Part shown: positions 1-11,129 of the stretch, one piece after another | How positions within the stretch are numbered: position 1 is the first letter of the stretch | Layout: the number at the start of each line of letters is the position of its first letter | Origin: Cordylochernes scorpioides | Lineage: Eukaryota; Arthropoda; Arachnida; Pseudoscorpiones; Chernetidae | Length of the DNA: 64,000 nucleotides | Assembly: GCA_030710605.1 (NCBI GenBank) | Contig: CP092879.1 | Coordinates: 47,799,946-47,863,945, forward strand | Reading direction: 5' to 3' | Notes under the pieces: generated by a model | The model's database searches: none | Told to the model about the DNA's origin: nothing | What the model saw: the letters and a program-made list of their open reading frames with translations, nothing else | Position numbers and translations under genes: made by a program

Positions 1-2428
1 ATTGCTGTTGTAACTAATACGAAGAAGAAAGAACTATAGACACCAACATAGCATTGTTGTTGTAACTAATACAAAGAAGAAAGAAATATAGACACTAACA
101 TAGCATTGGTGCTGTGACTGATACAAAGAAGAAAGTATTATAGACACTAACATAGCATTGTTGCTGTGGCTTTGAATAATACAAAGAAGAAAGAATTATA
201 GACACTAACATTGCCTTGTTGTTGTGACTAATACAAAGAATAAAGAATTATAGACACTAACATAGCATTGCTGTTGTAACTAATACAAAGAATAAAGAAT
301 TATAGATACTAACATAGCATTGTTGCTGTGACTAATACGAAGAAGAAAGAACTATAGACACCAACATAGCATTGTTGTTGTAACTAATACAAAGAAGAAA
401 GAAATATAGACACTAACATAGCATTGTTGCTGTGACTAATACAAAGAAGAAAGAATTATAGACACTAACATAGCATTGTTGCTGTGACTAATGCAAATAA
501 TAAAGAATTATAGGCACTAACATAGCATTGTTGCTGTGACTAATACAAAGAAGAAAGAATTATAGACACTAACATAGCATTGTTGCTGTGACTAATGCAA
601 ATAATAAAGAATTATAGGCACTAACATAGCATTGTTGCTGTGACTAATGCAAATAATAAAGAATTATAGGCACTAACATAGCATTGTTGCTGTGACTAAT
701 GCAAATAATAAAGAATTATAGGCACTAACAGCATTGATGCTGTGAATAATACAAATAAGAAAGAAATATAGACACAAACATAGCATTGCTGTTGTAAATA
801 ATACGAAGAAGAAAGAATTATAGATACCAACATAGCATTGTTGTTGTTACTAATACAAAGAAGAAAGAATTATAGACACTAACATAGCTTTGTTGTTGTA
901 ACTAATACGAAGAAGAAAGAACTATAGACACCAACATAGCATTGTTGTTGTAACTAATACAAAGAAGAAAGAAATATAGACACTAACATAGCATTGCTGT
1001 TGTAACTAATACGAAGAAGAAAGAACTATAGACACCAACATAGCATTGTTGTTGTAACTAATACAAAGAAGAAAGAAATATAGACACTAAAATAGCATTA
1101 GTGCTGTGACTGATACAAAGAAGAAAGTATTATAGACACTAACATAGCATTGTTACTGTGGCTGTGAATAATACAAAGAAGAAAGAATTATAGACACTAA
1201 CATTGCCTTGTTGTTGTGACTAATACAAAGAATAAAGAATTATAGACACTAACATAGCATTGTTGTTGTTACTTATACAAAGAAGAAAGAATTACAGACA
1301 CTAACATAGCATTGTTGTTGTAACTAATACGAAGAAGAAAGAACTATAGACACCAACATAGCATTGTTGTTGTAACTAATACAAAGAAGAAAGAAATATA
1401 GACACTAACATAGCATTGCTGTTGTAACTAATACGAAGAAGAAAGAACTATAGACACCAACATAGCATTGTTGTTGTAACTAATAGAAAGAAGAAAGAAA
1501 TATAGACACTAACATAGCATTGGTGCTGTGACTGATACAAAGAAGAAAGTATTATAGACACTAACATAGCATTGTTGCTGTGGCTTTGAATAATACAAAG
1601 AAGAAAGAATTATAGACACTAACATTGCCTTGTTGTTGTGACTAATACAAAGAATAAAGAATTATAGACACTGACATGATAAGCCACGCTTGGAATATGA
1701 AAAGAGAGATTAAGAGGAACGTGGTAAGTTTCTTTATTAAGTAGAATACGAGCTTTCAGGCAGCAACTGCCTGAAAGCTCGTATTCTACTTAATAAAGAA
1801 ACTTACCACGTTCCTCTTAATCTCTCTTTTCAATTATAGACACTAACATAGCATTGCTGTTGTAACTAATACAAAGAATAAAGAATTATAGATACTAACA
1901 TAGCATTGTTGCTGTGACTAATACAAAGAAGAAAGAATTAAAGGCACAAACATATCATGGTAGCTGTAAATAATACAAAGAAGAAAGAATTTTAGACACT
2001 AAAATAGCATTGTTGCTGCGACTAATGCAAAGTATAAAGTATTATAGGCACTAACATAGCATTATTGCTGTGAATATTACAAAGAAGAAGATTTTTAGGC
2101 ACTAACATAGCATTGTTGCTGTGAATAATACGAAGAAGAAAGAATTATAGACACCAACATAGCATTGTTGTTGTAACTAATACAAATAATAAAGAATTGT
2201 GGACACTATAACATAGCATTGCTGTCGTAACTAATACAAAGAAGAAAGAATTATAGACACCAACATAGCATTGTTGTTGTAACTAATACAAAGAATAAAG
2301 AATTATAGACACCAACATAGCATTGTTGTTGTAACTAATACAAAGAAGAAAGAATTATATATAGGCACTAACATAGCATTGTTGTTGTAAATAATACAAA
2401 GAAGAAAGAATTATAGGCACTAACATAG
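1..2428. repeat. 52-bp minisatellite array
   Basis: Tandem units of about 52 bp fill this stretch; a typical unit runs from attgttgctgtgactaatac through a purine-rich aagaagaaag block to tagacactaacatagc. Unit variants differ by a few bases, and one variant is a few bases longer. A five-monomer block recurs at 1, 993 and 1415, so the array has higher-order structure. No reading frame is conserved. The array runs off the left edge and is interrupted once, at 1673-1831. Confidence 0.95.
1673..1831. mobile_element. Insertion carrying a perfect 66-bp-arm hairpin
   Basis: The minisatellite is broken here by non-repeat DNA. A 13-bp duplication, aattatagacact, flanks it at 1660-1672 and 1832-1844. 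After about 25 unique bases comes an uninterrupted inverted repeat: arms 1698-1763 and 1767-1832 with a three-base loop (caa). I see no mismatch between the arms. The flanking duplication argues for a real insertion event rather than an array variant. A fold-back assembly or cloning artefact is the main alternative. I recognise no known family. Confidence 0.7.
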
Positions 2429-2434
2429 AATAAA

Positions 2435-2505
2435 AAGGTCTAAACCGTTGGTTTTTGTCCGCCACGACCCGGGTTCGTTCCTGGATTGGGTACTTTTTTT
2501 TTTTA
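2435..2505 (+). repeat. tRNA-like sequence ending in oligo-T, possible SINE fragment
   Basis: A taaaccgttggttt block is followed by a B-box-like stretch (cccgggttcgttcctgg) and then a run of T. The same order of motifs occurs at 56745-56820. It looks like the 3' half of a tRNA-derived promoter, without a complete cloverleaf. It is too diverged to call a tRNA gene. Confidence 0.3.
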
Positions 2506-2509
2506 ATGC

Positions 2510-3110
2510 CCCAATGGCTCCGATTCTTGTAAAATGTAAACCCCTCAACGAATTTAAGTAACTAAACGGGGCTCTGGCACATTCGTAAGTGCAAAGTAGA
2601 ACTGCTTTTTCCATGTGTAGACATGTGGTGCATCTACTGTAAAAGCCGTCGCCTACTTCTACCCACTATTATTATCATGGCCTGTGCCACTTGTACTAAG
2701 GATAAGCAAAAATAATTATAAAGATAGTAATATTTCATGAAGTAAGCGCTATAGATATCCCTTTTGATATTAATGAGACCATATATATATAATATTGTAC
2801 ATCGTTCTGACCATCAAAAAGTTTTGTAAATTTTAACACCATTATTTATATCGGTTTTTAAAAAAACGATGAGATATTTGCTAGAAAATAGTGTGATAAG
2901 CAATATGTATCCCTTTTAAAAACTGAAGCATTTATCTTTTTTTAGCGCTATAGTCGGTCTTTTTTTTCGAAAGCTAGTACGTAATTATTTATTACTAAAG
3001 ATACGTAATGCTAGTCGATGGTGGAATATAAACAATAGTATAATTTAGTGTTAAACTGAATAGAATTAGAAGTGAGGTACAAGCGAAATATGTGTTATAT
3101 ATATCAATTT
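2510..3110. other. Gene-free AT-rich stretch
   Basis: No convincing reading frame, repeat partner or promoter is visible. It could be intron or downstream flank of the minus-strand gene whose exons follow at 3119-3868. Confidence 0.5.
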
Positions 3111-3118
3111 GTACTTAC

Positions 3119-3381
3119 CTTCTGTAGATGAAAAGACACCATGCTTGCAGTTGAGTGTAGATTACAAAGGATGGTAGAAGGAATTCTATAGCTGTGCGAA
3201 GATTCAGAATATAAAAAGAAGAGAAGGCAGGAAAATCTCTTACTAACAGGTTCGTTAATACTTGTTCAACCGGTTGGAAAATGTTAATGTCTTGCATCAT
3301 TTCATTTGGAAGGGAAATTATCCCAGAATAGGTTTCTTTTATGTCTTTTAATATTTCGAACATTCTGTCCTTGGCGCCTTT
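3119..3381 (-). CDS. Probable internal exon of an unrecognised gene
   Basis: On the minus strand an open stretch of 87 codons is bounded by a pyrimidine-rich acceptor (ctctctctcctatag) and a consensus donor (aag, then gtaagtac). The peptide starts KGAKDRMFEILKDI and includes YSGIISLPNEMMQDI and a hydrophobic C-terminal part with FLLPSFVIYTQL, which could be a membrane segment. I do not recognise the family. The exon starts in phase 0, matching the phase-0 end of the candidate upstream exon at 3672-3868. Splice signals plus sensible amino-acid composition are the evidence; no expression data are available. Confidence 0.4.
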
Positions 3382-3671
3382 CTATAGGAGAGAGAGAGAT
3401 TATTGATGACTAACTATATGTATTACTATATATAACTATGCAAGCTATATCTATTGTTAATGATCAGTGCTGCAGAAGATCGTCAAGACTAGAATATTCT
3501 CTAAATATCAAAAAATTTATATAAGAAATCTATCATATGGATATTTTTCCCAAAAGTTGACTAAATGGATAGATAGAAAGAATGCAAAGTACTGTCCATT
3601 TATCTTCTATTCTTGGACCATAGGAGAAGGGACCTGCGTGGACCGACAATGGGGGGGGGGGGGGTGATCAC

Positions 3672-3868
3672 CTGGTATCCTGGATCCTGGCAGCTAGGAT
3701 TCCAACCATCTTGTCTTGTTTCCATCTCGTAGGTTGAAAGATTCCTTTTTCCAACAATTACTGTTCTATCAAAAGCTATCTTCTTAATAACTATCTGTTT
3801 AAACAGATAATTCTTATTCTTAGACCTCTTAAGAATATTATAGAACAAAGAAGTAAAAATTTGAGAGC
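3672..3868 (-). CDS. Probable upstream exon of the same unrecognised gene
   Basis: A minus-strand open stretch of about 65 codons lies between an acceptor (cttcttttag) and a donor (accag, then gtgatcac). Its peptide includes KIAFDRTVIVGKRNLSTYE. It ends in phase 0, as the next exon requires. The intervening 290-bp intron would start close to a run of 13 C on the minus strand. The family is not recognised. The phase agreement between the two candidate exons is the best support; a chance open frame remains possible. Confidence 0.33.
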
Positions 3869-4148
3869 CTAAAAGAAGAGAGAAACAGTCCTTCCACTTT
3901 CAACGAACTACTTCAACTGTAATCTTCTACCCTTTTTATCACAACGATAAACGACTTCCTCTTGGCAACGACTTTTTTTCGTCTATTTTGGTAGAGGTAA
4001 TGGAATAAAACTGGTTCTATTTGTTATTTTAGAAGCTAAAAACGATTTTTTAAACAAACGTATGGTATATTATTGTTTACTTGTTTATTCATATTTGTAG
4101 GAATTATCGTAAAGATAGAGGCTGCCTGGCCGGCATTCATAGTTCTTC

Positions 4149-4214
4149 AAATAAAAGACACTTCGGCCAGTAAATCTTTTAAAAAAGATTTACTGGCTGA
4201 AGTGTCTTTTATTT
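4149..4214. repeat. Near-perfect 32-bp-arm hairpin
   Basis: Arms 4149-4180 and 4183-4214 are complementary with one mismatch and a two-base loop. The surroundings are unique AT-rich DNA. There is no coding content and no partner copy seen in the window. Confidence 0.75.
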
Positions 4215-4351
4215 ATAGGAATTAATTACTATAAAAAGTTCTAAAAGGAAATCATCTTCAGAAATACCAAAAGAAAAACTTTGGAATGCAAAATTATAGG
4301 GTGATATCTCTTTTTTACATTTATGTCTTCAATCATTATTCATTTTAAAAA

Positions 4352-4495
4352 GTTGTCCAAAAAGTTCGTAAACACTTGCAAAAAATTGAAATACCAATTT
4401 TATTCGCCATAATATTATTTGCCATTATGTTTAATGTCTTTGTATTATGTATAAAGTAAATGTATTATGTATTATTATGTATCTAATGTTTAAAA
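4352..4495 (-). mobile_element. Partial MITE, same family as 10806-11052
   Basis: The motif gtccaaaaagttcgtaaac and the following AT-rich sequence match, on the opposite strand, the right half of the MITE at 10806-11052. Only one terminus is evident, so the copy is truncated. Confidence 0.6.
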
Positions 4496-4504
4496 TGTTT
4501 AATG

Positions 4505-4680
4505 ATAGATTAAAATGGCGAAACCGCTGGGAGGGTTCACCACTGATAAGCCAGGCCCTCCTAATAATTTTTCCATTGCAGTAAGGGCAGGAGAAATTGT
4601 TCAATTGTTAAAAGAGTCATACGCGTCTATAATAGTTTCGAATTTTCATATAGATCTATGCAAATAAGATTCTGCTAAAA
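4505..4680 (-). repeat. Foldback repeat copy with GC-rich conserved core
   Basis: This carries the core shared with 14025-14250, 15700-15960, 22970-23125, 23485-23800 and 58130-58320: ggcgaaaccgctgggaggg, then ccactgat, then aggccctcc. It is followed by an outer arm (tcatacgcgtctataatag). GGGAGGG and CCCTCC can pair. The core is much more conserved than its AT-rich flanks. The family is unknown to me. Confidence 0.7.
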
Positions 4681-4779
4681 TATGATGTCTAATAATGATT
4701 CTTTCACAAAAAAATTAAAGAAACAAATATAATTTATTTATCACAAGCATCAAACTTTACAAAGAGATTGTATTATATA

Positions 4780-5220
4780 TATGTCGTAAACCCGGGTAAG
4801 CCAACAAGTGAGTTGGAAGCAGTCGGGGTTGAGTGGCAAGGCGTGCAGAGTGGGAAGTCCGCACGGGACAGTAAGGACAATGTTTGGGATCAAAAGACGC
4901 TCTCCCAGTACGTCTCAAATGGCACCAGAACCAGGGGAAAGTTGAGGATTAACAGAGGAAAGCTCGGCGTCCTGCAGGAAGCCGCGTTGGCAGAAAAGAG
5001 CCAAAACGGCGGCCACGAGAGCCGCCGTGAGATGACCACGGACCTAGTACCGAGCGGGCCTGTCCGAAATATCCAGTGTAACTTGACTCACTACATCCGG
5101 ACAAAACGCCCCTTTTTGTCCCTCTCTGGATCCCCCGGGTGTTGAGGCTCATTGGTCAGTCTTATGTGGGTCATCCTCCCCTCCCCTGGGGTCCGGTGAC
5201 AAACTGGTGTCACTTTGAGA
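4780..5220 (+). other. GC-rich island of unknown nature
   Basis: About 440 bases of clearly higher GC sit in AT-rich DNA with sharp edges. The longest frame (4768-5145, 125 codons) has the low-complexity composition of a chance frame and matches nothing I know. It could be the 5' untranslated part of a retroelement or a non-autonomous element. No duplicated flanks were found. Confidence 0.3.
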
Positions 5221-5519
5221 AGACTAGAAAAGACGTCATACTTTATTATTTACATATATTTGTTTAAATTACGATATATAATTATTTTTTAAAATAAATT
5301 ATATTTAATGTATCTTGTTTCAAAACACACATAGCATTTTACATTTGATAAATTGGACAACGTTTAAGGACAAATTGAAAAATATTCTTGGTACATTTAT
5401 GAGTGAAGAGAAGAGAGATTTAGATGGAATAAATATAAAAGAGTCAGATCATGATATATTAATGAAATCTAGTAAATAATAATTGATATTACCAATAACT
5501 TGAAGTTAGATGTTACTTG

Positions 5520-5815
5520 GCTGCCATTTATATTTCTTAAATATTAGGCACTTCTTCTATAAAATGTTTTATTTTCTCGACGTTTCAACAAAAATCTTTT
5601 TTCATCGTCAGGAAAAATAAAAAATAAAGAATATGGCAAGCGTTTAAAATGTTTTTTTAAAACTTTTTTATCATTTTGAATCATTTTTAACGACTTGCTA
5701 AATACTTTATTTTTATTTTTCCTGACGAGGATAATATATTTTTGTTGAAACGTTGAGAAAATAAATCTTTTTTTCTGCCCGAAATGTCTCTTCTATTTAA
5801 GAAATAATAATAACA
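5520..5815. mobile_element. Foldback (MITE-like) element
   Basis: Imperfect inverted arms of about 110 bp share tttctcgacgtttcaac on the left and gttgaaacgttgagaaa on the right, plus paired cgtcagg and cctgacg motifs near the centre. There is no coding capacity. A separate imperfect hairpin follows at about 5830-5915 (caactgaaag against ttttcagttg). Confidence 0.65.
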
Positions 5816-5919
5816 TTCAAAATTTATTAAAAAGACATCTCCTTATCAATCAACTGAAAGTTGCTGATGGCTTGCGCAATTTTCAGTTGCACGATAAGAT
5901 GCCTTTTTCTTAGTTTATG

Positions 5920-6257
5920 AACCTTATCCAATTACAATGTCTCATTTGTACTATTTTTTCTCATTAAAACTTTGTTTTAACCATATTGGTTCAGAAAATA
6001 TTCACCTGGACAGAACTTGGACAAAGTAGAGTTGAGATTAATAATGATAGAATGAGACCTCTGGCTTAGCATGAGTTCTGTATGAGTTAATAGTTACCAA
6101 TAGTGTTTTAACAAATTAACTATTATAAAATAAATGAAGCTTCCAGGGTTAGGTTTAGCTAATGAATTGGTTGATGGCATTTATATTGTACATAATGGTA
6201 ATTAGTTAGAGAGATTAATGAATTAAAGTTATAATAAGTTATAGGTTTGATCTTAAC
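5920..6257. other. Gene-free stretch downstream of the RING gene
   Basis: AT-rich and without a convincing frame. No canonical AATAAA signal for the minus-strand RING gene is visible close to its stop codon. Confidence 0.4.
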
Positions 6258-6638
6258 TTAATCTTCTTCTTCCTCCTCCTCCACATCGCTGCCATAGGCC
6301 ATTGCCACAGTCAGGTCAATGTGGCTGTCCACCAGAGCTTGGGCTCGCCCGAAGGAACCTCCGATGATATAGGCGAAGAGATGAGCTTGCCAGATTCTTG
6401 GTAGTGGACGGAATGGTAGACTGTGGGTGAAGTAGTGAAGGTATTCCTCCATGTTGGGAACTAACTGAGGTCTGGCCACCAGATGCTGTAGATTGAGCTG
6501 GGTTCTACAAACAGGACAGACATCCGATGTCTTCAAAAGAAAGCAGAGGCAGATGAAATGAAAGAAATGGCCACAAAGGAGATAAGTTAGTGGACCATCT
6601 TCTGTATCCTGACAGATAGCACAGAAAGGTATTGCCAT
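6258..6638 (-). CDS. Small RING-H2 finger protein
   Basis: This is an intact 126-codon frame with an ATG start in AATATGG context. The N-terminus is a RING-H2 domain with ligands C6, C9, C22, H24, H27, C30, C41 and C44 (CAIC, CGHFFH, CPVC). Such domains bind two zinc ions and typically give E3 ubiquitin ligase activity; that function is inferred. After the RING comes an ordered segment of about 70 residues, then a strongly acidic tail ending in a run of glutamates. It is intronless and preceded by a TATA box about 50 bp upstream, so the gene is compact. It could be a host gene, a retrocopy or a captured large-DNA-virus gene; RING-H2 genes are common in such viruses. I cannot decide among these. 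Confidence 0.8.
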   Translation of the reverse strand: MAIPFCAICQDTEDGPLTYLLCGHFFHFICLCFLLKTSDVCPVCRTQLNLQHLVARPQLVPNMEEYLHYFTHSLPFRPLPRIWQAHLFAYIIGGSFGRAQALVDSHIDLTVAMAYGSDVEEEEEED

Positions 6639-6685
6639 ATTGAATTGAATGGCATCACTAACAGCAGTAAGCTACAGTAATCAGG

Positions 6686-6698
6686 GCTTTATATAATA
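6686..6698 (-). promoter_or_regulatory. TATA box of the RING gene
   Basis: On the minus strand the sequence reads ttattatataaag. It lies about 50 bp before the start codon, leaving room for a start site about 30 bp downstream and a leader of roughly 20 bases. This is inferred from spacing only. Confidence 0.5.
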
Positions 6699-6699
6699 A

Positions 6700-7085
6700 C
6701 AAATGCTAGTAACGCCCCCTATGAGCAAAACCAGATAAACAATGACTGATAGTGTTAGTTCTAATTCGGGAGGGAACGTGAGTATATATTATCTCTGCTT
6801 CTTCACACAATATTTAGATCGTTACATCTTTTTAACAAGTTCTGGGCTGATAATAGGTCTATTTAGAAAACAGTAAACATATCTTAAACTGAATATTTTT
6901 GAGCCAAAATGTATGTGGATAAAAGATACGTGTGGTCTATTGTTTTCCTAATACTAATGTTGAGCGGCAACTTGTGATATCTCGGCAAATAGAGTAATTT
7001 TTATACCAAAAGAGGCATCTATCCAGTAAAAAAGATCTTATGAAGTTTTTGTATTAGATTATTATGTATATATAAATAAATCTAC
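6700..7085. other. Gene-free stretch
   Basis: AT-rich sequence upstream of the RING promoter. I see no frame, repeat partner or RNA gene in it. Confidence 0.5.
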
Positions 7086-7089
7086 GTAT

Positions 7090-7215
7090 TCTTCGTAGAT
7101 AGCCAAATACATGGTGTCGCTGGAGACCCACTGGCGATTCTCCACCAAACTCTGCAGCGGTGATAGAGGCGCTATATTCATTGTACATAGTATCATGCAT
7201 ATATATCATGCATTA
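7090..7215 (+). repeat. Dispersed repeat R, short copy
   Basis: This matches 57720-58113 (same strand) and 33620-33815 (opposite strand); ggcgattctccaccaaact and cgtagat are shared. On the opposite strand the repeat starts with an ATG-led frame, best preserved in the 33620 copy. This copy abuts the 3' end of LINE-A. Confidence 0.75.
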
Positions 7216-10200
7216 TGTTGTATGTGTATTGTCTGGCCTGAAAATCTGCTTTTCCATTTCACCAGCTTAAACAACGTTTTAGCAAATTCGACCGATTTCT
7301 TAACTCTTCTGTTGTTGTTGTTGTTGTCGTGTTCAAAGAAGTGCCTCAGATGTCTCCATGCATCTCCATCACAGCAGCAGCAATGTCCACTATCTTGGGT
7401 GTGTAAAGCTGCTGCTCTGAGTCTATGTCAATTTTCTGCAAGGCTGCGGCCATTGCTGGGCATGAGAATATGTGAGTAGGTGTTAGTTCCACATCAGGAC
7501 AGTTGTTGCATGCTCTATAGGTTCTTGTGCCATCTGGATGTATTGCAATTCCTTCATAGTGTTTTGTTCTAAGTCTTGTTATAGTTTTTGTCAGTTTTCT
7601 CACAGAGTTTATTTCACATATTTGATATTTTCTTATTTTTTGTTTAATTATCTTGTATTTTGCCAAAGCATCAGCGTCAAATACTGACATTTGTTCTTTC
7701 CTTTTTTCAGCTTTCTGGCTTCCTTTGCTGATTCATCTGCCATCTCATTACCTTAGATTCCAACATGGGCAGGAATCTATTGTAGAATGCAGTTCTACTT
7801 CAATGTTTCCAGTTGGGTAAGTAATGAGTGTATATTTCTGTGTGATTCTAGTATTGCCCTTCTGAATTGCTTCTAGAGCGGATCTGGAGTCGCTTTATAT
7901 TATAATTCCTTCTGCTTGATGCAGGAATGGTTGGTTCAGGCATACATCAAGGGCTTTCCAGATAGCTGTCAGTTCACAAGTGTAGTTTGACGAAATAATT
8001 CCTGCTCCTTCTTTGATTTTGATGTATGTTCCATCTTGCAGTATTATTTCAATTCCGACCCCTCCATTACTCAGGGTCTGATGATCCATCTGTGTATGCT
8101 AATAAATAATTTCTCTGATCATATGAATCAATTGTGTTAAGTCCTTTCTTTTTAAGTATGTTTTTATTCTCTTTTTTTATTGCAAGGTTCATTCAGGTTG
8201 AGATTGATGATTATATTTGATGGTAATGGGGTAGGGAATATTGGTTCTTCTTGAATTTGAAAGTCATTGTGTTTCATATTTATGCCCTTTCTAATATCGT
8301 TGTCGTACTGAAGTATTGAAGATCTTTTAAGTATTTCTTTTTGTGTCCAGTTTAAATAGGTTCTATGGGATATGTGTTCGTTTTTTTTTACTTTTTAAGC
8401 TATTGGTGAATTTTATTGTTTTTAATTGTCTTCTGCTTTCGAGTAGGTCTAGACCATATTCTCTCTGAATTTTCAAATTGTTGGTGGATGAAACAGCACT
8501 AGTGATTATTTTGGCCGCTTTTGCTTGAACACTGTCTAGTCTTCCTTTTGGTGATGAGCTTGAGGGAGCCCAGATAGGTGTTGCATATTCCATTATTGGC
8601 CTTATCAAGGTGGTATATGTTGTTCTGAGAGTTTTGGGTTTTGCTCCCCAATTTGTTCGACATAGCCTTCTCAGAATATTTAGTTTTCTGGTAGCTCTAT
8701 TTGAGGTGCTAATTATGTGTTCTGTTAATCGCAATTCCTCATCAAGTATCACACCTAGGTATTTTGGATTTCAAATTTTATCAATTATTTGGTTGTTTAT
8801 GCTTATTTTGGGGTTAAATTTATGGCTGTTTTTCCTGTCAGTGGAGAAGACGCATAGGTTTGTTTTTATTGGGTTTATGGTCATTTTGAGTTCCATTGCC
8901 CATTTCTCCATTCCTCTCATTGGTGTGTTCAGTATTTTTTTCTGATTTTTCTATACTACTACTTGTGTGCCATATGGCTATATCATCTGCCTAACAGGCA
9001 ACCTTTGAGTCTTCAGTGAGGTAAGGAAGGATGTCGTTAATATATAGCAGGAAGAGTATAGGACTGAGCACAGATCCCTGAGGTACACCAGCCCATGTTC
9101 TTCTTTGACGGTTTTTCCTGGAAAGAATCTATTATTGATTGGCAGAAGTAGAACAGTTGATCAGGTGTACAGTGTCTGAATCTATATGCAGTTTGATAGA
9201 AGTTTATTTTATTATTGTTAGTGAGCCAGACTCTGAGCCTAGAGTGGATAATTCGTTCTGTTATTTTGCAAAGTATGCTGGTGAGAGCAATTGGCCGATA
9301 GTTCTTGCATTCCTTGGCATCTTTGTTTGGTTTCAGTATTGGCACTATAGTTGATATCTTCCAATTCTTTGGTAGTTTACCAGTTTGCCATGAAATGTTC
9401 AGTATTCGTAAGAGTTGATTTTTAGCTTTGTCTCCAAAGTGTTTAATCATTTGACCAAACATTAGATCATCTCCTGGTGACCTCTTGGGATCTAACTTTT
9501 CTATTGATGAGTTTAGCTCATTAAGTGTGAAGTCTCTCTCGAGAAAATAAATTGTTGATTGTAATTTCTTGCTTGTTTAACTAACCTGTTTATATCATTT
9601 TTTTAGAGTCCTGTCTTCATTCGTATAGCTGAGTCTGGAAGTGCTTGAAAGATATTCAGCAATTATGTCAGCCATCTGTTTGTTCGTTCTCGCTGTTCTA
9701 TTCATATCGGTTAGAGTATTGGAGGATTGATGTTGGTTTTGATTGTTTTATAACAATTTAATTATATTCCAGTGTTGGCAGTCCTTTCTTGAATCCATAT
9801 TTTCGCAGAATTCTGCCCTTTTTTCTTGTTTGAATATTCAAATTTCTTGTTCTATTTTGTGACTAATTTTAATGAGTTTCTTTCTGTTTCTTTTGTTTTA
9901 TTTGTTTTAAGAAGTTCATTGATATTGTCTCTCTCTGCAATCATTGCCTTAATGTTGTGGTCCTCCCAGTAAGGTATCCACAGGTCTTTATGTCTACCTC
10001 TAGGTATCGATGCTTTTCCAGCTTTGGATATATTCAAAGAGAATTTTTCCAAGTTTTTGTCAAGCGTTCTGTAATTTAATTCTTCTTTGCACAGTTTTTC
10101 GAGCTTTTCTGGGATTTTTTTCCAGTCGGCTTTTCTAAAGTTCCATGTTCTTTTATTCTGTTGGACATTCTCAATTTTGAAGTTTAGGGTTGTTAAAATT

Positions 10201-10665
10201 GGTCTGTGGTCACTGATTGCACTTTTCAGGATTTTCCATTGTGTTGTGGGTGCTATGTTGTAATTTATCGCTGTGATGTCTATTGCGGATTCTGTGCCTG
10301 TGGACTTGGATAGATATAGGTGTTCTCTCCGTTATTTAAAGGTGGATGGTCGAGATCGGTTATCATGTCCTCAACCTGCTGACCTTTGTTATCCTGGACA
10401 GGTGATCCCCAAGTTGGACTTTTGGCGTTAAAATCACCGAGTATGATTGTGATATCCGAAGACGCTTCACCTAATGTCTCTATCAGGCCAGTATTGATGC
10501 TAGTGTTATCGGGGTGATAAACATTTATGATTGATAATGTTTTATCTGGGAGGTAGTTTTTATTGCCTGAATTTCTGTTGTGCTTTCTGTAGGCTTACTC
10601 TGATTATAGGCGATTGCCTTAAATTTGATTTCTGGTGTTTTACATAAATCTTCTCGTAGGATGTT
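7216..10665 (-). pseudogene. LINE-A copy 1: decayed jockey-like non-LTR retrotransposon
   Basis: Read on the minus strand, the order is as follows. An endonuclease segment around 10440-10100 carries a GDFNAKSPTWGSP-type motif. A linker lies at 10052-9852. The reverse transcriptase begins with ILNISWQTGKLPKNWK and YRPIALTSILCK (9462-9037), followed by its thumb (8752-8363). RNase H begins in 8089-7895, and a C-terminal Cys/His segment CNNCPDVELTPTHIFSCP lies in 7690-7346. Many frameshifts and stops break the frame, and the YxDD region near 8970 is damaged. Copies 2 and 3 (26720-27559, 33213-35706) are the same family. The 5' end abuts a hammerhead-bearing repeat at 10666. Confidence 0.85.
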
Positions 10666-10805
10666 ATGAAATCGAAGCTGCCCTTGTACTTACTGATGAG
10701 AACCATTGCCCGAAACCATGTAATACAGGTTGTTGACTTTTGTCTTAATTTTCCAAAACTTGTTTTTCGGCATATTCTTCATTACCACCATAAGGTTCTA
10801 TAAGG
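10666..10805 (+). repeat. Hammerhead-bearing repeat, decayed copy
   Basis: This shares gaaatcgaagctgc, then actgatgag, then cgaaaccatg, then tacaggttg with the copies at 22.1-22.7 kb. It is interrupted by a MITE at 10806-11052, after which related sequence resumes for about 80 bp. Confidence 0.7.
10682..10729 (+). ncRNA. Decayed hammerhead ribozyme copy
   Basis: It keeps CTGATGAG and CGAAAC boxes in hammerhead order. Four extra bases precede CTGATGA, and stems I and III no longer pair fully, so it is very unlikely to cleave. Confidence 0.5.
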
Positions 10806-11052
10806 TGGTCCCAAAAGTTCGTGTTTTTCTTTAAACGTTATTTTTCTTATTACTTGGCGAATAATATTATTACGGCGAATATACATAATAATTCATAATA
10901 TAATTACTTTATACATAATATAAAGACATTATGAATAACAGCAAATACATAATAATACATAATATATTTACTTTATACATAATACAAAGTCATAACGGAG
11001 AATAATAGTGGTATTTCAATTTCTTGCAAGTGTTTACGAATTTTTGGGACAC
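10806..11052. mobile_element. MITE with gtcccaaaagttcg termini
   Basis: The left end gtcccaaaagttcgtg and the right end acgaatttttgggac are inverted copies. The inside is AT-rich, with internal repeats of acataat and ctttatacataat. There is no coding capacity. The termini resemble those of mariner-type elements. It is inserted in the hammerhead-bearing repeat. Confidence 0.7.
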
Positions 11053-11129
11053 AACCAATGGGGTGATGAACCAAAAATGTATTGTTTCAATTTATTTTAA
11101 ACGTGAGAGAAGGCCACTTTCGGTAAATG

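Noticed and set aside
3600..3667. Plus-strand frame across the poly-G run
   Set aside because: Low-complexity and opposite to a better-supported exon with splice signals.
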